From assembly GCF_000381905.1 (NCBI RefSeq), contig NZ_KB907265.1, positions 52,866 through 116,865 on the forward strand: a stretch of 64,000 bases of DNA. The letters are read 5' to 3'. Every line of letters starts with the position of its first letter. Position 1 is the stretch's first letter. The stretch comes from Paenibacillus fonticola DSM 21315 (lineage in GTDB: Bacteria > Bacillota > Bacilli > Paenibacillales > Paenibacillaceae). The position numbers and the translations under genes are program-made. Under the pieces are notes generated by a model that saw only the letters and a list, made by a program, of their open reading frames with translations, was not told the DNA's origin and ran no database searches. Below, in pieces: positions 17,269-26,006 of this stretch.

Positions 17269-17490
17269 ATGGCTAAGCCGGACGATCGCTCCGATAATGT
17301 GGAGAAATTACAGGATGCAATCCAGGATACTATTGAGAACTTCCGCGAAGGTCAGGACTATTTAAGTGAACATGCCGATGAAATTAGCGGCGAAGAAAAG
17401 GCGAGCATTGAGGAGAAAAATAAGCGCCGTCTTGAAAGTATTAAGGGCTTCCGAGAAGAGGTTAAGGACGAAGCAGCCGACTCAGAATAG
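17269..17490 (+). CDS. tlp: Small acid-soluble spore protein Tlp
   Basis: A protein of 73 residues that matches Bacillus Tlp in its start (PDDRSDNVEKLQDAIQDTIE) and in the conserved charged middle (KNKRRLESIKGFREEVKDE). It is a small, highly charged, predicted helical protein packaged in the spore core. The ribosome site AAGGAGG lies 8 bp before the ATG. It is the first clear host gene after the prophage block. A sigma-G promoter is expected, but I see no convincing one. A strong hairpin follows 72 bp downstream, so it is probably monocistronic. Confidence 0.9.
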   Translation: MAKPDDRSDNVEKLQDAIQDTIENFREGQDYLSEHADEISGEEKASIEEKNKRRLESIKGFREEVKDEAADSE

Positions 17491-17562
17491 TGATTGGCCT
17501 ACGGCAGTGATAACTTACGGCGCATATCGCCCTAGAGTGAACTGACCTGAGAGGACTGACCT

Positions 17563-17607
17563 GGAGAGAACGTAGACATGGTGCTAACGTTCTCTCCTCT
17601 TTATTTA
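17563..17607 (+). terminator. Terminator after tlp
   Basis: A perfect 11-bp stem (GGAGAGAACGT / ACGTTCTCTCC) with a 13-nt loop is followed by TCTTTATTT. Confidence 0.75.
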
Positions 17608-17690
17608 GAATCTTTTTTATTTAGAATCTTTTTTATTTAGAATCTTTACTTAGAAGCTTTAAGCTTTACCCAGCCTAGAAGCTTTACTTG
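17601..17690 (+). repeat. 16-bp tandem repeat between tlp and solute-binding gene
   Basis: Three near-perfect copies of a 16-bp unit (TTATTTAGAATCTTTT) at 17601-17648 are followed by degenerate copies with TAGAAGCTTTA up to about 17690. It is non-coding and lies between two convergent genes. Confidence 0.8.
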
Positions 17691-17723
17691 ACATCTTTTT
17701 TCTGTTAGTTCCGTTATTTTTCG

Positions 17724-19130
17724 TTAATTCCCACCGCTTCCCTTCATCGCTTGATCCCGGATCGCCTGATCCAGAATCACTTGACCTTCCTCTTGAATAA
17801 GCCTCATCGCCTCTGCCAGCGATTTCTTCTCTTCCTTCACGAGCATCAACTCCCTGTTTAGCAATTCGGAAAACGGGCCATTAAAGCCAGCAGGAATTTT
17901 GCTGTCATCTAGGGTCGATCTCAAAACGGGTTTCAGCGAATAGAACATTTCCATACTCTGCCCATTGAAATCCGTGCTGTATCCGGTCCGGGCCAGGAGC
18001 GAACTGCTTACTCTTCGCGACTTGATCTTAGCCAATTCATCCCCTGCTGCAAACTTGATAAACTCCCAGGAAGCGTCAACATTTGCGGAGGCGGCATTAA
18101 TTGCGAAAATTTCATTCATCATAATTCCCGTCGTTTTGTCTCGTTCCAATGAACTTACTGGTCCGGGCACGATTCCGACTTCAAACTTTTTAAAATTTTT
18201 CAGCAGCTTGTCTGCCTCTTCCATCTCGTAGAAAAAAAATACACTTCCCGTCGTCATGGCAGCCCGGCCGTTCAAAAACAGCTTTCTAGCGAAATAATTG
18301 CTCATATCTGGAGATAATTCGTTTTCACCTGCAGCCGGCAGCGCTCCCGACTTCAAGGCATCCACAGCCAGTTCAAAAACTTCCTTCCATGAATCCGTTT
18401 CAACCGTCACGGTCATCGTATCTGTATTTACCCAACTCAGGCCCTCTGTCCGCGAAACAGCATGTAAATAATTACTTATTCCGCTGCTGTGCGAATACTG
18501 TTCATCATAACCGAATATTCGCGCCGACTCGTCCCCATCTATAGGAAAACGTGCAGCCAGCGCAAAAATCTCATCCCAGGTAAGCGGGCCTGTCGGTTCT
18601 TCCACCCCATACTTCTTAAAAATTTCCCTGTTAAAAAGGATGCCATCGCTATAAAAGTCAGGGGAAAACCCATACAGCTTGTCATTCCCCAAAAATTTCA
18701 AAATATCAATTACTCCCGGGTAAATCCCTGCAATATCATAATGATCCCGCTGTATCAAAGGCTCCAAATCCAGGATCAGCCCTTCCTCGGCAAAATACTC
18801 ATATTGCTCAGTATTAAGCACGATAACATCCGGCTGCTCCCGATCGACATACTCCTTCATCGACTGGATCGGATCTTTGCCTTCATCATAAAGCCCTAAG
18901 TCTGACACAACCTTAATATCAATATCAGGATGTCTCATCGAGAACAAGTCCCCGTAAGCACTAAAAAAAGTACGATCGTCTGCATACATAATTTTAAATG
19001 CAGAATCCCCCTTCAAAGTATCTCCTTCCTGACGAGACGAGCAGCCCGCGATCAGCACACAGCTCGCGACCAGGAAACATCCAAAGAACAATAATACCGT
19101 TTTGCGCAAACAATGGATTTGATATTTCAT
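17724..19130 (-). CDS. Extracellular solute-binding lipoprotein (ABC sugar-type)
   Basis: A protein of 468 residues with a lipoprotein signal: a basic start, a hydrophobic stretch at about 11-28 and the lipobox LIAGC. The mature part shows the family-1 solute-binding layout (IKVVSDLGLYDEG, DVIVLNTEQYEYFAEEGLILDLEPL, GFSPDFYSDGILFNREIFKKYG, TGIMMNEIFAINA). Such proteins capture sugars or oligosaccharides for ABC importers. No permease or ATPase gene is next to it, so it is an orphan here and its substrate is unknown. It is convergent with tlp. Confidence 0.85.
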   Translation of the reverse strand: MKYQIHCLRKTVLLFFGCFLVASCVLIAGCSSRQEGDTLKGDSAFKIMYADDRTFFSAYGDLFSMRHPDIDIKVVSDLGLYDEGKDPIQSMKEYVDREQPDVIVLNTEQYEYFAEEGLILDLEPLIQRDHYDIAGIYPGVIDILKFLGNDKLYGFSPDFYSDGILFNREIFKKYGVEEPTGPLTWDEIFALAARFPIDGDESARIFGYDEQYSHSSGISNYLHAVSRTEGLSWVNTDTMTVTVETDSWKEVFELAVDALKSGALPAAGENELSPDMSNYFARKLFLNGRAAMTTGSVFFFYEMEEADKLLKNFKKFEVGIVPGPVSSLERDKTTGIMMNEIFAINAASANVDASWEFIKFAAGDELAKIKSRRVSSSLLARTGYSTDFNGQSMEMFYSLKPVLRSTLDDSKIPAGFNGPFSELLNRELMLVKEEKKSLAEAMRLIQEEGQVILDQAIRDQAMKGSGGN

Positions 19131-19214
19131 TTCCCTACAGCCTCCATATAATAATCATCGTTTGGCAATTAATCGTTTGATGATGGGAAAAAGTTACAAT
19201 CCACAACCCGGTGC

Positions 19215-19253
19215 ATATAAAAAATGACACCGATCATTTGATCGATGCCATTT
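19215..19253 (-). terminator. Terminator after ppiB
   Basis: A 14-bp stem (arms 19222-19235 and 19240-19253, two G-U pairs) with a 4-nt loop is followed on the minus strand by TTTTTTATAT. Confidence 0.85.
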
Positions 19254-19276
19254 CTCTGAAAATTCATTTGCTTAAA

Positions 19277-19714
19277 TTAAGCTTCGTCCCAAACGGTAAC
19301 TTCCTTCATTTTGTCGCCAGGGCGGACTTGATCCACCAGCTCCATACCGGAAGTCACTTTCCCGAACACCGTGTGTACGCCATTTAAATGCGGCTGTGGC
19401 TCGTACACGATAAAGAACTGGCTCCCGCCTGTATCTTTGCCCGCATGCGCCATAGACAGCACACCACGCTCGTGCTTGGTCGTATTCGTTGCCGTCTCGC
19501 ATTTGATCGTGTAGCCGGGTCCGCCCGTGCCGTTTCCAGTTGGACAGCCGCCTTGCGCTACGAAACCAGGGATAACACGGTGGAACGTCAGTCCGTTATA
19601 GTAACCGGAGTTGGCCAGCTTCTCGAAGTTCGCAACCGTGCCCGGCGCTTCTTCCGGCAAAAACTGAATTTCCACCTCTCCGCCATTTTCCAGTACGATC
19701 TTGCCTTTCTTCAT
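19277..19714 (-). CDS. ppiB: Cyclophilin-type peptidyl-prolyl cis-trans isomerase
   Basis: A protein of 145 residues with no signal peptide, so cytoplasmic. It shows the cyclophilin core: [59 protein letters not shown] with the catalytic Arg in FHRV, and [12 protein letters not shown]. It speeds proline isomerisation during folding. A ribosome site (AGGAAGTGAT) precedes the start. It lies downstream of lysA, as in B. subtilis, but a strong terminator separates the two. Confidence 0.93.
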   Translation of the reverse strand: MKKGKIVLENGGEVEIQFLPEEAPGTVANFEKLANSGYYNGLTFHRVIPGFVAQGGCPTGNGTGGPGYTIKCETATNTTKHERGVLSMAHAGKDTGGSQFFIVYEPQPHLNGVHTVFGKVTSGMELVDQVRPGDKMKEVTVWDEA

Positions 19715-19786
19715 ATCGGATCACTTCCTTCTTTTTTCTCAGTAAGACAAACCTCTTACAGTTTACTATGAAATCGGGCGATGAGC

Positions 19787-19826
19787 AAAAAGTTCCGCCG
19801 CCTATTTTTTTGGCGGCGGAACTTTT
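19787..19826 (-). terminator. Terminator after lysA
   Basis: A perfect stem of about 15 bp (AAGTTCCGCCGCC / GGCGGCGGAACTT core) has A/T ends that give a T run on either strand. It lies 6 bp after the lysA stop. Confidence 0.9.
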
Positions 19827-19831
19827 ATGCC

Positions 19832-21163
19832 TTATTTAAACGACGGCTGCTTGGAAATACGCTCGGGAATGACATCGCAGGAAATGATGTCCTCCAGCGT
19901 CTCGCGCTTAACGACAACGTCGCTAACCCCGTCCTTGACGAAGACGACCGCCGGACGGCGAATGCGGTTGTAATTGCTGGCCATGGCGTAATTATACGCC
20001 CCCGTACAGGCTACGGCGAGCAAATCTCCCTGATTCGCCTTGGGCAGCTCCAAATCCCAGATGAGCATATCCCCGCTCTCGCAGCACTTGCCGGCAATCG
20101 ATACCGTCTCTTCGTTATCATCGTTGCCCCGGTTCGCCAGCATCGCCTCGTACTTGGAATCGTACAGCGCCGGGCGCGGATTATCGGTCATTCCGCCGTC
20201 AACAGCGACGTATTTGCGTACGCCGGGAATATCCTTCGTTGAGCCAATCGTATACAGCGTCGTGCCCGCATCGCCGATGATGCTGCGGCCTGGCTCCACC
20301 CAAATTTCCGGAATTTGCGCATAAGTCTTTGCGAAATACTTCTTCACCGCATCCGTAATCGCCTTAACGTAATGGGACACGTGCAGCGGTTGGTCCTCCT
20401 CAGTGTAGCGGATGCCAAATCCACCGCCGAGGTTAACCACCTTAAACACAACACCTAGCGTCTCCTTAACGCCTGCCGCAAATTGTGCCACGCGCTCTAC
20501 GGCTAGCTCAAAGCCCTCGACCTCAAATATTTGCGAGCCGATATGGGAATGGACGCCCAGCAAGCGGAGATTCGAGCTGCTGGAAGCAAGCTCAACCGCC
20601 TCCTTCGCCGAGCCGTTCCCGAGATCGAAGCCGAACTTCGAATCGGTCTGCCCCGTCGAAATAAACTCATGCGTATGAGCTTCCACGCCAGGAGTAACCC
20701 GCAGCAGTACGTTCACCGCGACGCCCTTCTCCGCAGCAACTGCTTGCAGCAAATGCAGCTCCGTGAAATTGTCCACGACGAAGCAGCCAATGCCTGCATT
20801 AATTGCCATTTCCAGCTCATCCAGCGTCTTGTTGTTGCCATGGAAATGAATGCGCTCGGCTGGGAAGCCGGCCTGCAGGGCCGTGTACAACTCCCCTTCG
20901 GAGACGACGTCCAATGACAGCCCCTCCTCTTCCACGACTCTGCACATCGCCATCACGCAAAAAGCCTTGCTCGCATAGGCCACCTGAAACGGCAAGCCCG
21001 CTTGCTTAAATGCATCCATATATTCGCGGCATCTTTGCCGGACAAGTGCTTCATCCACAATATAGAGCGGCGTACCATACTGCTGCTTCAAATCGACCGT
21101 ATCGCAGCCGCCGATTTCAAGATGCCCTTTGGCATTAATTTTACTAGTACCATGTAAATACAT
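19832..21163 (-). CDS. lysA: Diaminopimelate decarboxylase
   Basis: A protein of 443 residues, normal for LysA. It converts meso-diaminopimelate to lysine, the last step of the pathway, using pyridoxal phosphate. The PLP lysine is K66 in YASKAF. HGNNKT (108-113), GVHSHIGSQ, the phosphate-binding GGGFGI, EPGRSI and CESGD are all present. The ribosome site (GTGGAGAG) is close to the ATG. It is the last gene of the spoVA-side cluster, as in B. subtilis, but it has its own promoter. Confidence 0.96.
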   Translation of the reverse strand: MYLHGTSKINAKGHLEIGGCDTVDLKQQYGTPLYIVDEALVRQRCREYMDAFKQAGLPFQVAYASKAFCVMAMCRVVEEEGLSLDVVSEGELYTALQAGFPAERIHFHGNNKTLDELEMAINAGIGCFVVDNFTELHLLQAVAAEKGVAVNVLLRVTPGVEAHTHEFISTGQTDSKFGFDLGNGSAKEAVELASSSSNLRLLGVHSHIGSQIFEVEGFELAVERVAQFAAGVKETLGVVFKVVNLGGGFGIRYTEEDQPLHVSHYVKAITDAVKKYFAKTYAQIPEIWVEPGRSIIGDAGTTLYTIGSTKDIPGVRKYVAVDGGMTDNPRPALYDSKYEAMLANRGNDDNEETVSIAGKCCESGDMLIWDLELPKANQGDLLAVACTGAYNYAMASNYNRIRRPAVVFVKDGVSDVVVKRETLEDIISCDVIPERISKQPSFK

Positions 21164-21193
21164 TTAGCACTCTCCACTTTCGATTTTTACACC

Positions 21194-21202
21194 AGTATAG
21201 CA
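21194..21202 (-). promoter_or_regulatory. Probable sigma-A promoter of lysA (extended -10)
   Basis: On the minus strand TGC-TATACT sits 30 bp before the lysA start. A weak -35 (TTTTCA) lies 17 bp upstream of the -10. Confidence 0.5.
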
Positions 21203-21272
21203 AACATTAGGTGAACTGAAAAATGGATTTTTACGATGATCATTTGTATTTTTTGTCGGACAACCTGTTCTC

Positions 21273-22946
21273 CTACTCCTGCCGCGGCATACGGGAGCGG
21301 TCCCTTGTCTTGTTGATGGACGGCCGTTGCTTGGAGGTCATTACCGGAAAACGGAATAAAATAGCGGCCATCGCCTTTGCATTAAACGGGATAAACGGCC
21401 ACAGGTAGGAGGAATTATAGGAGCGCCGGAGCGTCAGCCATATAATAAACGCCGTCATGCCCACAACCAGCCCCGGTCCCCCGAACACCGCGACAGCGAC
21501 CAGCAGGCCCAGCCGGATCGCCCTATTCGCAAGCCCGAGCTCATAGCTCGGCGTGGCAAACATCCCGATCGCCGCGACGGCCATATACAGCACCACCTCA
21601 TTGACAAACAGGCCCGTTTTAACAGCGATATCTCCGATTAGTATTGCGGCAATCAAGCCCATGGCCGAAGCCAGCGGGGTTGGCGTATGGACGGCGGCCA
21701 TCCGCAACAGATCGACCCCGAATTCAATCAGAAGAAATTGGGCGATCAACGGAATTTTAGCCTGGGTCTGCGGACCAATAAACGACAAGGCAGCCGGCTT
21801 CAGCTCAGGATGAATCACCATGAGGAGCCATAGCGGAAGCAGGAACAGCGATGCGAATATGCCGGCAAAGCGCACCCAGCGTAAATAAGAGCCCATAAAC
21901 GCCGTCTGCCTGTTCTCTTCCGCATGCTGGCATAGGTCAAAAAAGGTCGTCGGGAAAATAATGACGCTGGGCGACGTATCGCTAAACAATGCCACCCGCC
22001 CCTCCAGTATATGCGAAGCAACGACATCCGGCCGCTCCGAATACCGGACCAGCGGATACGGATTCCAGCCCTTGCGCACGATCGCTTCCTCCAATTGCTT
22101 GTCTGCAAGCGGAATGCCGTCGATATCAATCGAAGTGATCTTATCACGCACGGACTCAACCTGTGTTTTATCTACGATGTCGTCGATATACGCGATACAG
22201 ACATCGGTTTGCGTTCTGCGCCCTACCTTATGCAGTTCAAAGGTGAGTCCAGGATCGCGAAGGCGCCGGCGCACGAGGGAAATATTCGTGAGCAGCGTTT
22301 CCGTAAAACCGTCCCTCGCCCCCCTTACTACACGCTCGAGCGAGGGCTCCTCCGGATTCCGCACGGGATAAGTCCGGGTATCCATCACTAGAGCTTCACG
22401 CTCGCCTTCAATAAATAAAGCGCTCATTCCGCTAAGCACCATCGTGATAACATCGCTCAGCTTATCGATTTTTTTGACCTGGATATGCGGGATATAGAGA
22501 TCAAAAAAAGCATGCAGCGCACCCGAAGATAAATTATCGGGTGTCAAATACGTCAGCCGCTTCAATATTTCCTGTAAAATGTCCTCTTTTGCAAAGCCGC
22601 TAATGAAGAACAGCCCGGTCCGCGTCTCTCCGAACGTCATTTCACGGAAATCAACGTCAAAACTCTTGCCGAGGCTGGCAACCTCCTCAAGCGTTTTCTT
22701 TGTCGTAGCCAGCTCCTCGCTAATATCGTCGCTTTGCTGCCAATAGACCACCGATTCCTCGATCGAATCGGAACGCTCCTCCTCCGCCTTTCTGCCTCGC
22801 AGCTCATCCTGCCTATTTTCCTGCGTCTTATGCCCGCTTCCCTGTCCCTCATCGACGCCGTCCGTCTCTTCAACGGAATACTCTTCTGGATAAGGAATAA
22901 AATCCGGCTGCTCCTGCGAATGTTCGTTGTGCTCCCGGTCCGTCAT
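21273..22946 (-). CDS. spoVAF: Stage V sporulation protein AF (GerA-A family)
   Basis: A protein of 557 residues, somewhat longer than B. subtilis SpoVAF because of a charged, low-complexity N-terminus of about 75 residues. The soluble N-terminal domain carries GerAA-family signatures (LFFISGFAKEDILQEILKRL, SLVRRRLRDPGLTFELHKVG, CIAYIDDIVDKTQVE, RPDVVASHILEGRVALF). Four to five membrane helices follow from about residue 350. SpoVAF acts in the inner spore membrane together with the SpoVA dipicolinate channel and helps commitment to germination. It follows spoVAB by 104 bp. The channel genes spoVAC, spoVAD and spoVAEB, which lie between them in B. subtilis, are absent here. Confidence 0.92.
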   Translation of the reverse strand: MTDREHNEHSQEQPDFIPYPEEYSVEETDGVDEGQGSGHKTQENRQDELRGRKAEEERSDSIEESVVYWQQSDDISEELATTKKTLEEVASLGKSFDVDFREMTFGETRTGLFFISGFAKEDILQEILKRLTYLTPDNLSSGALHAFFDLYIPHIQVKKIDKLSDVITMVLSGMSALFIEGEREALVMDTRTYPVRNPEEPSLERVVRGARDGFTETLLTNISLVRRRLRDPGLTFELHKVGRRTQTDVCIAYIDDIVDKTQVESVRDKITSIDIDGIPLADKQLEEAIVRKGWNPYPLVRYSERPDVVASHILEGRVALFSDTSPSVIIFPTTFFDLCQHAEENRQTAFMGSYLRWVRFAGIFASLFLLPLWLLMVIHPELKPAALSFIGPQTQAKIPLIAQFLLIEFGVDLLRMAAVHTPTPLASAMGLIAAILIGDIAVKTGLFVNEVVLYMAVAAIGMFATPSYELGLANRAIRLGLLVAVAVFGGPGLVVGMTAFIIWLTLRRSYNSSYLWPFIPFNAKAMAAILFRFPVMTSKQRPSINKTRDRSRMPRQE

Positions 22947-23050
22947 ATGCTTTACCTCCTTACCTTAAGCTAGCATCAAACCGCCTATGATCTAAGGTTC
23001 TCTTCAATCTAACTAAAGTATCCTTACAATCCAGCCAAGCGGCCTTCAAT

Positions 23051-23476
23051 CTAGGGTGTGTATATAAAAAATTCAAACATGGAGCCAGCAACTTTTCCGA
23101 ATACCATCGCCAGAAGCAATCCCAATAAATAATGCTGCATTTGCAGTCTCTTGGCGAGAATCGGCAAAACATTCAGCACCTCGGTCAAGGCAGCGGCCAG
23201 CAGACCGATGAACACGCCATTCAGCAAGCCTACAAATCCGCTGACCAGCCAAGGGCCGTGAATATGCCATTTATAAAAATCGGCGACAGTTCCGACAAAC
23301 GCTCCGCTGACCATCGCACCTTCATACCAATGCACCTTGTCATAGGAGCTGGTCACCTGCGCCAATCTCGGGATGACGTCAAGTACGATGAAGAGGGCAA
23401 TGATTCCTCCTCCAACGGCGATGCCGCCCGCTAACCCGAGAAAAATGAGCACTGCCGCCAACCAGAGTGAAATCAA
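23051..23476 (-). CDS. spoVAB: Stage V sporulation protein AB
   Basis: A protein of 141 residues, exactly the usual length. It is very hydrophobic with about four membrane spans (residues 5-30, 55-70, 75-97 and 113-133). It overlaps spoVAA by four bases (ATGA), so the two are translationally coupled. Its role in dipicolinic acid uptake during sporulation is known only from genetics in Bacillus. Confidence 0.92.
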   Translation of the reverse strand: MISLWLAAVLIFLGLAGGIAVGGGIIALFIVLDVIPRLAQVTSSYDKVHWYEGAMVSGAFVGTVADFYKWHIHGPWLVSGFVGLLNGVFIGLLAAALTEVLNVLPILAKRLQMQHYLLGLLLAMVFGKVAGSMFEFFIYTP

Positions 23477-24114
23477 CGCTTCTCCTCCTCCCGTCCCCCC
23501 GCTTTGTGCATTTTTTTATATTCCTCGGAAATGACGAATTGGTTCAGGTTTTCCTGGTAAAGATACATTTCTACCTCAAGCGGAGTCGGCTCTTCATTCC
23601 ACTTTTTCTTAAACAAATGGTTGAAGAACACGACCATTCCGAAACCAATGCCGATGGAATATGCCCCTTGGAACAAGTAAGGATGTTCATCCCGCTCTCC
23701 AGTAATCATTTCGACGATCCGCACCTGCACCGCCTGCATGCTTACATCCGCATGGAAATTCATGATCGTCAGGGCCGAACCGAAAAACAGGAGCAGCCAG
23801 ACGATAATAAAAAGGAGCAGCAGCGGCTTCTTTCCTGTGCTGACCATTTCCACCAGCACCTGCGGCTCGCCGATGTACTCCACATGTATATCCGGGATGC
23901 GCTCCTGGATGCGCTCTATAATAAGCAGCATGTCGATCAGCACGAGATTGCCGTCCTGTTCCCTTGGCTGCTTCAGAATCATATCCAGAAGCGCTGACTC
24001 CAGCCTGGAATCGGTCAGCACGCGCGCCACGTCGCGCAGCCGTATGGCCTGGCCAGGCGGGAGCTTGACATGCTTGCGCAGCTGCAAGAAGATCGTAGCA
24101 GCGCCCTGTTTCAT
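23473..24114 (-). CDS. spoVAA: Stage V sporulation protein AA
   Basis: A protein of 213 residues from the ATG at 24114, which has AGAGGTGTTAGG upstream and aligns with the family's start (IFLQLRKHVKL). An ATG at 24156 lies between the sigma-G -10 and the transcript and is rejected. The N-terminal soluble part (about 1-100) is followed by two membrane helices near 105-125 and 150-175. It is the first gene of the spoVA operon and needed for spore maturation. A well-placed sigma-G promoter lies 32 bp upstream. Confidence 0.9.
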   Translation of the reverse strand: MKQGAATIFLQLRKHVKLPPGQAIRLRDVARVLTDSRLESALLDMILKQPREQDGNLVLIDMLLIIERIQERIPDIHVEYIGEPQVLVEMVSTGKKPLLLLFIIVWLLLFFGSALTIMNFHADVSMQAVQVRIVEMITGERDEHPYLFQGAYSIGIGFGMVVFFNHLFKKKWNEEPTPLEVEMYLYQENLNQFVISEEYKKMHKAGGREEEKR

Positions 24115-24145
24115 CCTAACACCTCTTTCCAGGACGAATTGTCCA

Positions 24146-24175
24146 TAGTATGCCAAGGGGAGCGCCGCTTTACTC
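24146..24175 (-). promoter_or_regulatory. Sigma-G promoter of spoVA operon
   Basis: On the minus strand a -35 GAGTA (24171-24175), an 18-bp spacer and a -10 CATACTA (24146-24152) match the sigma-G consensus closely. The spoVA operon is sigma-G dependent in Bacillus. Confidence 0.8.
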
Positions 24176-24269
24176 GCGATTCATCAATTCGGCCAGCTCC
24201 AGCTTCCTTGAATGCGTATGCATATTTCAGGCGAGAAAACGTTAGCCAATATATTTTCTAAAATTTTCA

Positions 24270-24308
24270 AAAAGAAAAACAGCTTTCGGATTTAACCGAA
24301 AGCCGTTT
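24270..24308 (-). terminator. Terminator after sigF
   Basis: A 13-bp stem (AAACGGCTTTCGG / CCGAAAGCTGTTT on the minus strand, one mismatch) with a 6-nt loop is followed by TTCTTTTT. It separates the spoIIA and spoVA transcripts. Confidence 0.85.
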
Positions 24309-24347
24309 CAGCAACTGTGCTTGTTCTTGTACAATATTTTACTCATG

Positions 24348-25103
24348 TCATTGCGCAATTTGGTCACGGATGTTCTGCAGTATTTTTTTCTCCAGCCTCG
24401 ATACCTGTACTTGAGATATTCCGAGCCGGGCCGCCACCTCGGATTGGGTCTGATCGCGATAATACCGCAAATAGACGATCAACCGTTCCCGCTCGGATAA
24501 ACCATCAATCGCTTCATGCAGCGCCAGCTTGTCGAACCAGCGCTCCTGGGATTCGTCGGCGATTTGATCCATTAAAGTGATCGGATCACCGTCGTTCTCG
24601 AACACCGTCTCATGAATCGAGGTCGGCGGCTTGTTGGCCTCTTGGGCAAAGACGACATCCTCCGGTGTTAAACCGAGCTCATCGGCCACTTCCTTGACCG
24701 TAGGCAGACGATTTAGCACCTTGGACAGCTCATCCTTCTTCTTGCGAACTTTATTCGCCATCTCTTTCAGCGAGCGGCTGACCTTAAGCGTCCCGTCATC
24801 ACGCAGAAACCGCTGAATTTCCCCGATAATCATCGGTACGGCATACGTGGAAAATTTGACGTCATAACTGAGATCGAATTTATCCACTGACTTCAGCAAG
24901 CCGATACAGCCGATCTGGAACAGGTCCTCGGGCTCATAACCCCGATTCATAAACCGCTGCACTACCGACCAGACGAGCCGTATGTTGCAGTTCACAAGCC
25001 GATCGCGGGCAGCGAAATCCCCGGATTGACTTAAAGCAATCAACCGCTTCACTTCTGCATCGTCCAAAAACTCCCTTGAGGTTTGCTTCACTTCAGCGTC
25101 CAT
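24348..25103 (-). CDS. sigF: RNA polymerase sporulation sigma factor F
   Basis: A protein of 251 residues with region 2 (RDRLVNCNIRLVWSVVQRF, EDLFQIGCIGLLKSVDKFD, KFSTYAVPMIIGEIQRFLRD), region 3 (KEMANKVRKKKDELSKVL) and region 4 (DGLSERERLIVYLRYYRDQ, VAARLGISQVQVSRLEKKIL). It is the first forespore-specific sigma factor. It is held inactive by SpoIIAB until SpoIIAA is dephosphorylated by SpoIIE. It starts 11 bp after spoIIAB, in the conserved order spoIIAA-spoIIAB-sigF. Confidence 0.97.
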   Translation of the reverse strand: MDAEVKQTSREFLDDAEVKRLIALSQSGDFAARDRLVNCNIRLVWSVVQRFMNRGYEPEDLFQIGCIGLLKSVDKFDLSYDVKFSTYAVPMIIGEIQRFLRDDGTLKVSRSLKEMANKVRKKKDELSKVLNRLPTVKEVADELGLTPEDVVFAQEANKPPTSIHETVFENDGDPITLMDQIADESQERWFDKLALHEAIDGLSERERLIVYLRYYRDQTQSEVAARLGISQVQVSRLEKKILQNIRDQIAQ

Positions 25104-25114
25104 AGATCCAACCC

Positions 25115-25567
25115 CTAATTATATAAAGCTTTCTTGGATACAATCCTTTTCTTCATCCGGATGGAAGTGCCGCCGTCCACTTCGCTCACCACATCGAACT
25201 CGTCCATAAAATTCTCCATGATCGTAAAGCCCATCCCCGAACGTTCAAGTTCCGGCTTGGACGTGTATAAAGGCTGCTTTGCCAGCTCTACGTCTTCTAT
25301 TCCTTTGCCTTCATCTTCAATGACCAGCGTAACCGTATCACCTTCAATTTGCGCTGAAATGGTTACCACCCGATCGGGGTCGCTGTCATAACCGTGAATG
25401 ATACAGTTCGTTACGGCTTCGGAAACGACGGTCTTCAGATCGGTAATTTCATCCATCGTCGGATCTAGCTGTGAGACAAAAGCAGCAACCGCAACCCTGG
25501 CGAACGATTCATTCTCCGATCTTGCGGCGAACTGCAGCGACATAAAATTGCTGGCGGCTTGATTCAT
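25115..25567 (-). CDS. spoIIAB: Anti-sigma F factor, serine kinase
   Basis: A protein of 150 residues with the GHKL kinase boxes: N-box [12 protein letters not shown]1 EDEGKGI and G2 [12 protein letters not shown]. It binds and inhibits sigma-F and phosphorylates SpoIIAA with ATP. It overlaps spoIIAA by four bases, fitting the need for matched amounts. Confidence 0.97.
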   Translation of the reverse strand: MNQAASNFMSLQFAARSENESFARVAVAAFVSQLDPTMDEITDLKTVVSEAVTNCIIHGYDSDPDRVVTISAQIEGDTVTLVIEDEGKGIEDVELAKQPLYTSKPELERSGMGFTIMENFMDEFDVVSEVDGGTSIRMKKRIVSKKALYN

Positions 25568-25917
25568 AATGCGACCTCCAATTCAGAGAGCGCGGCGCTC
25601 TCATTCTCGAAAATGCTCATAATTTTAAAGAGCCCCGACATTTCGAACAGCCGATAAACCGAGCGATTTACATCGCACAACACCATTTTTCCCCCTTTGT
25701 GCTTGATCAGCTTGTACCTTCCCAAAATGACGCCCAGACCTGAGCTGTCCATAAATTGCAAAGACTTCAAGCTAAGCACAAGATGACGGCAATCCCCCCG
25801 GGCAATTTCCTCATCCATTCTCATCCTTACGTCATCTGCCGTATGATGATCCAATTCCCCGCTTAAACGCACAATCAGCGTCTCGCGATGCCGTACCATT
25901 TCTACATGCAAATTCAC
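25564..25917 (-). CDS. spoIIAA: Anti-sigma F factor antagonist
   Basis: A protein of 117 residues, a STAS-domain protein. The phosphorylated serine is S58 within [14 protein letters not shown]. In its unphosphorylated state it binds SpoIIAB and frees sigma-F in the forespore. It is the first gene of the operon behind a sigma-H type promoter and lies 90 bp downstream of dacF. Confidence 0.97.
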   Translation of the reverse strand: MNLHVEMVRHRETLIVRLSGELDHHTADDVRMRMDEEIARGDCRHLVLSLKSLQFMDSSGLGVILGRYKLIKHKGGKMVLCDVNRSVYRLFEMSGLFKIMSIFENESAALSELEVAL

Positions 25918-25952
25918 GTCTGTTCACTCTCCTCCCTGACATGAACACAACT

Positions 25953-25979
25953 ATTCAACAACTTCACAACAAATTCCTT
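25953..25979 (-). promoter_or_regulatory. Sigma-H promoter of spoIIA operon
   Basis: On the minus strand AAGGAATTT (25971-25979), an 11-bp spacer and GTTGAAT (25953-25959) fit the sigma-H consensus very well. The site is 36 bp before spoIIAA. A TTGTCAA sequence just upstream resembles a weak Spo0A box. Confidence 0.85.
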
Positions 25980-26006
25980 CTCATTGACAAAACTAGAAGA
26001 AAAACC

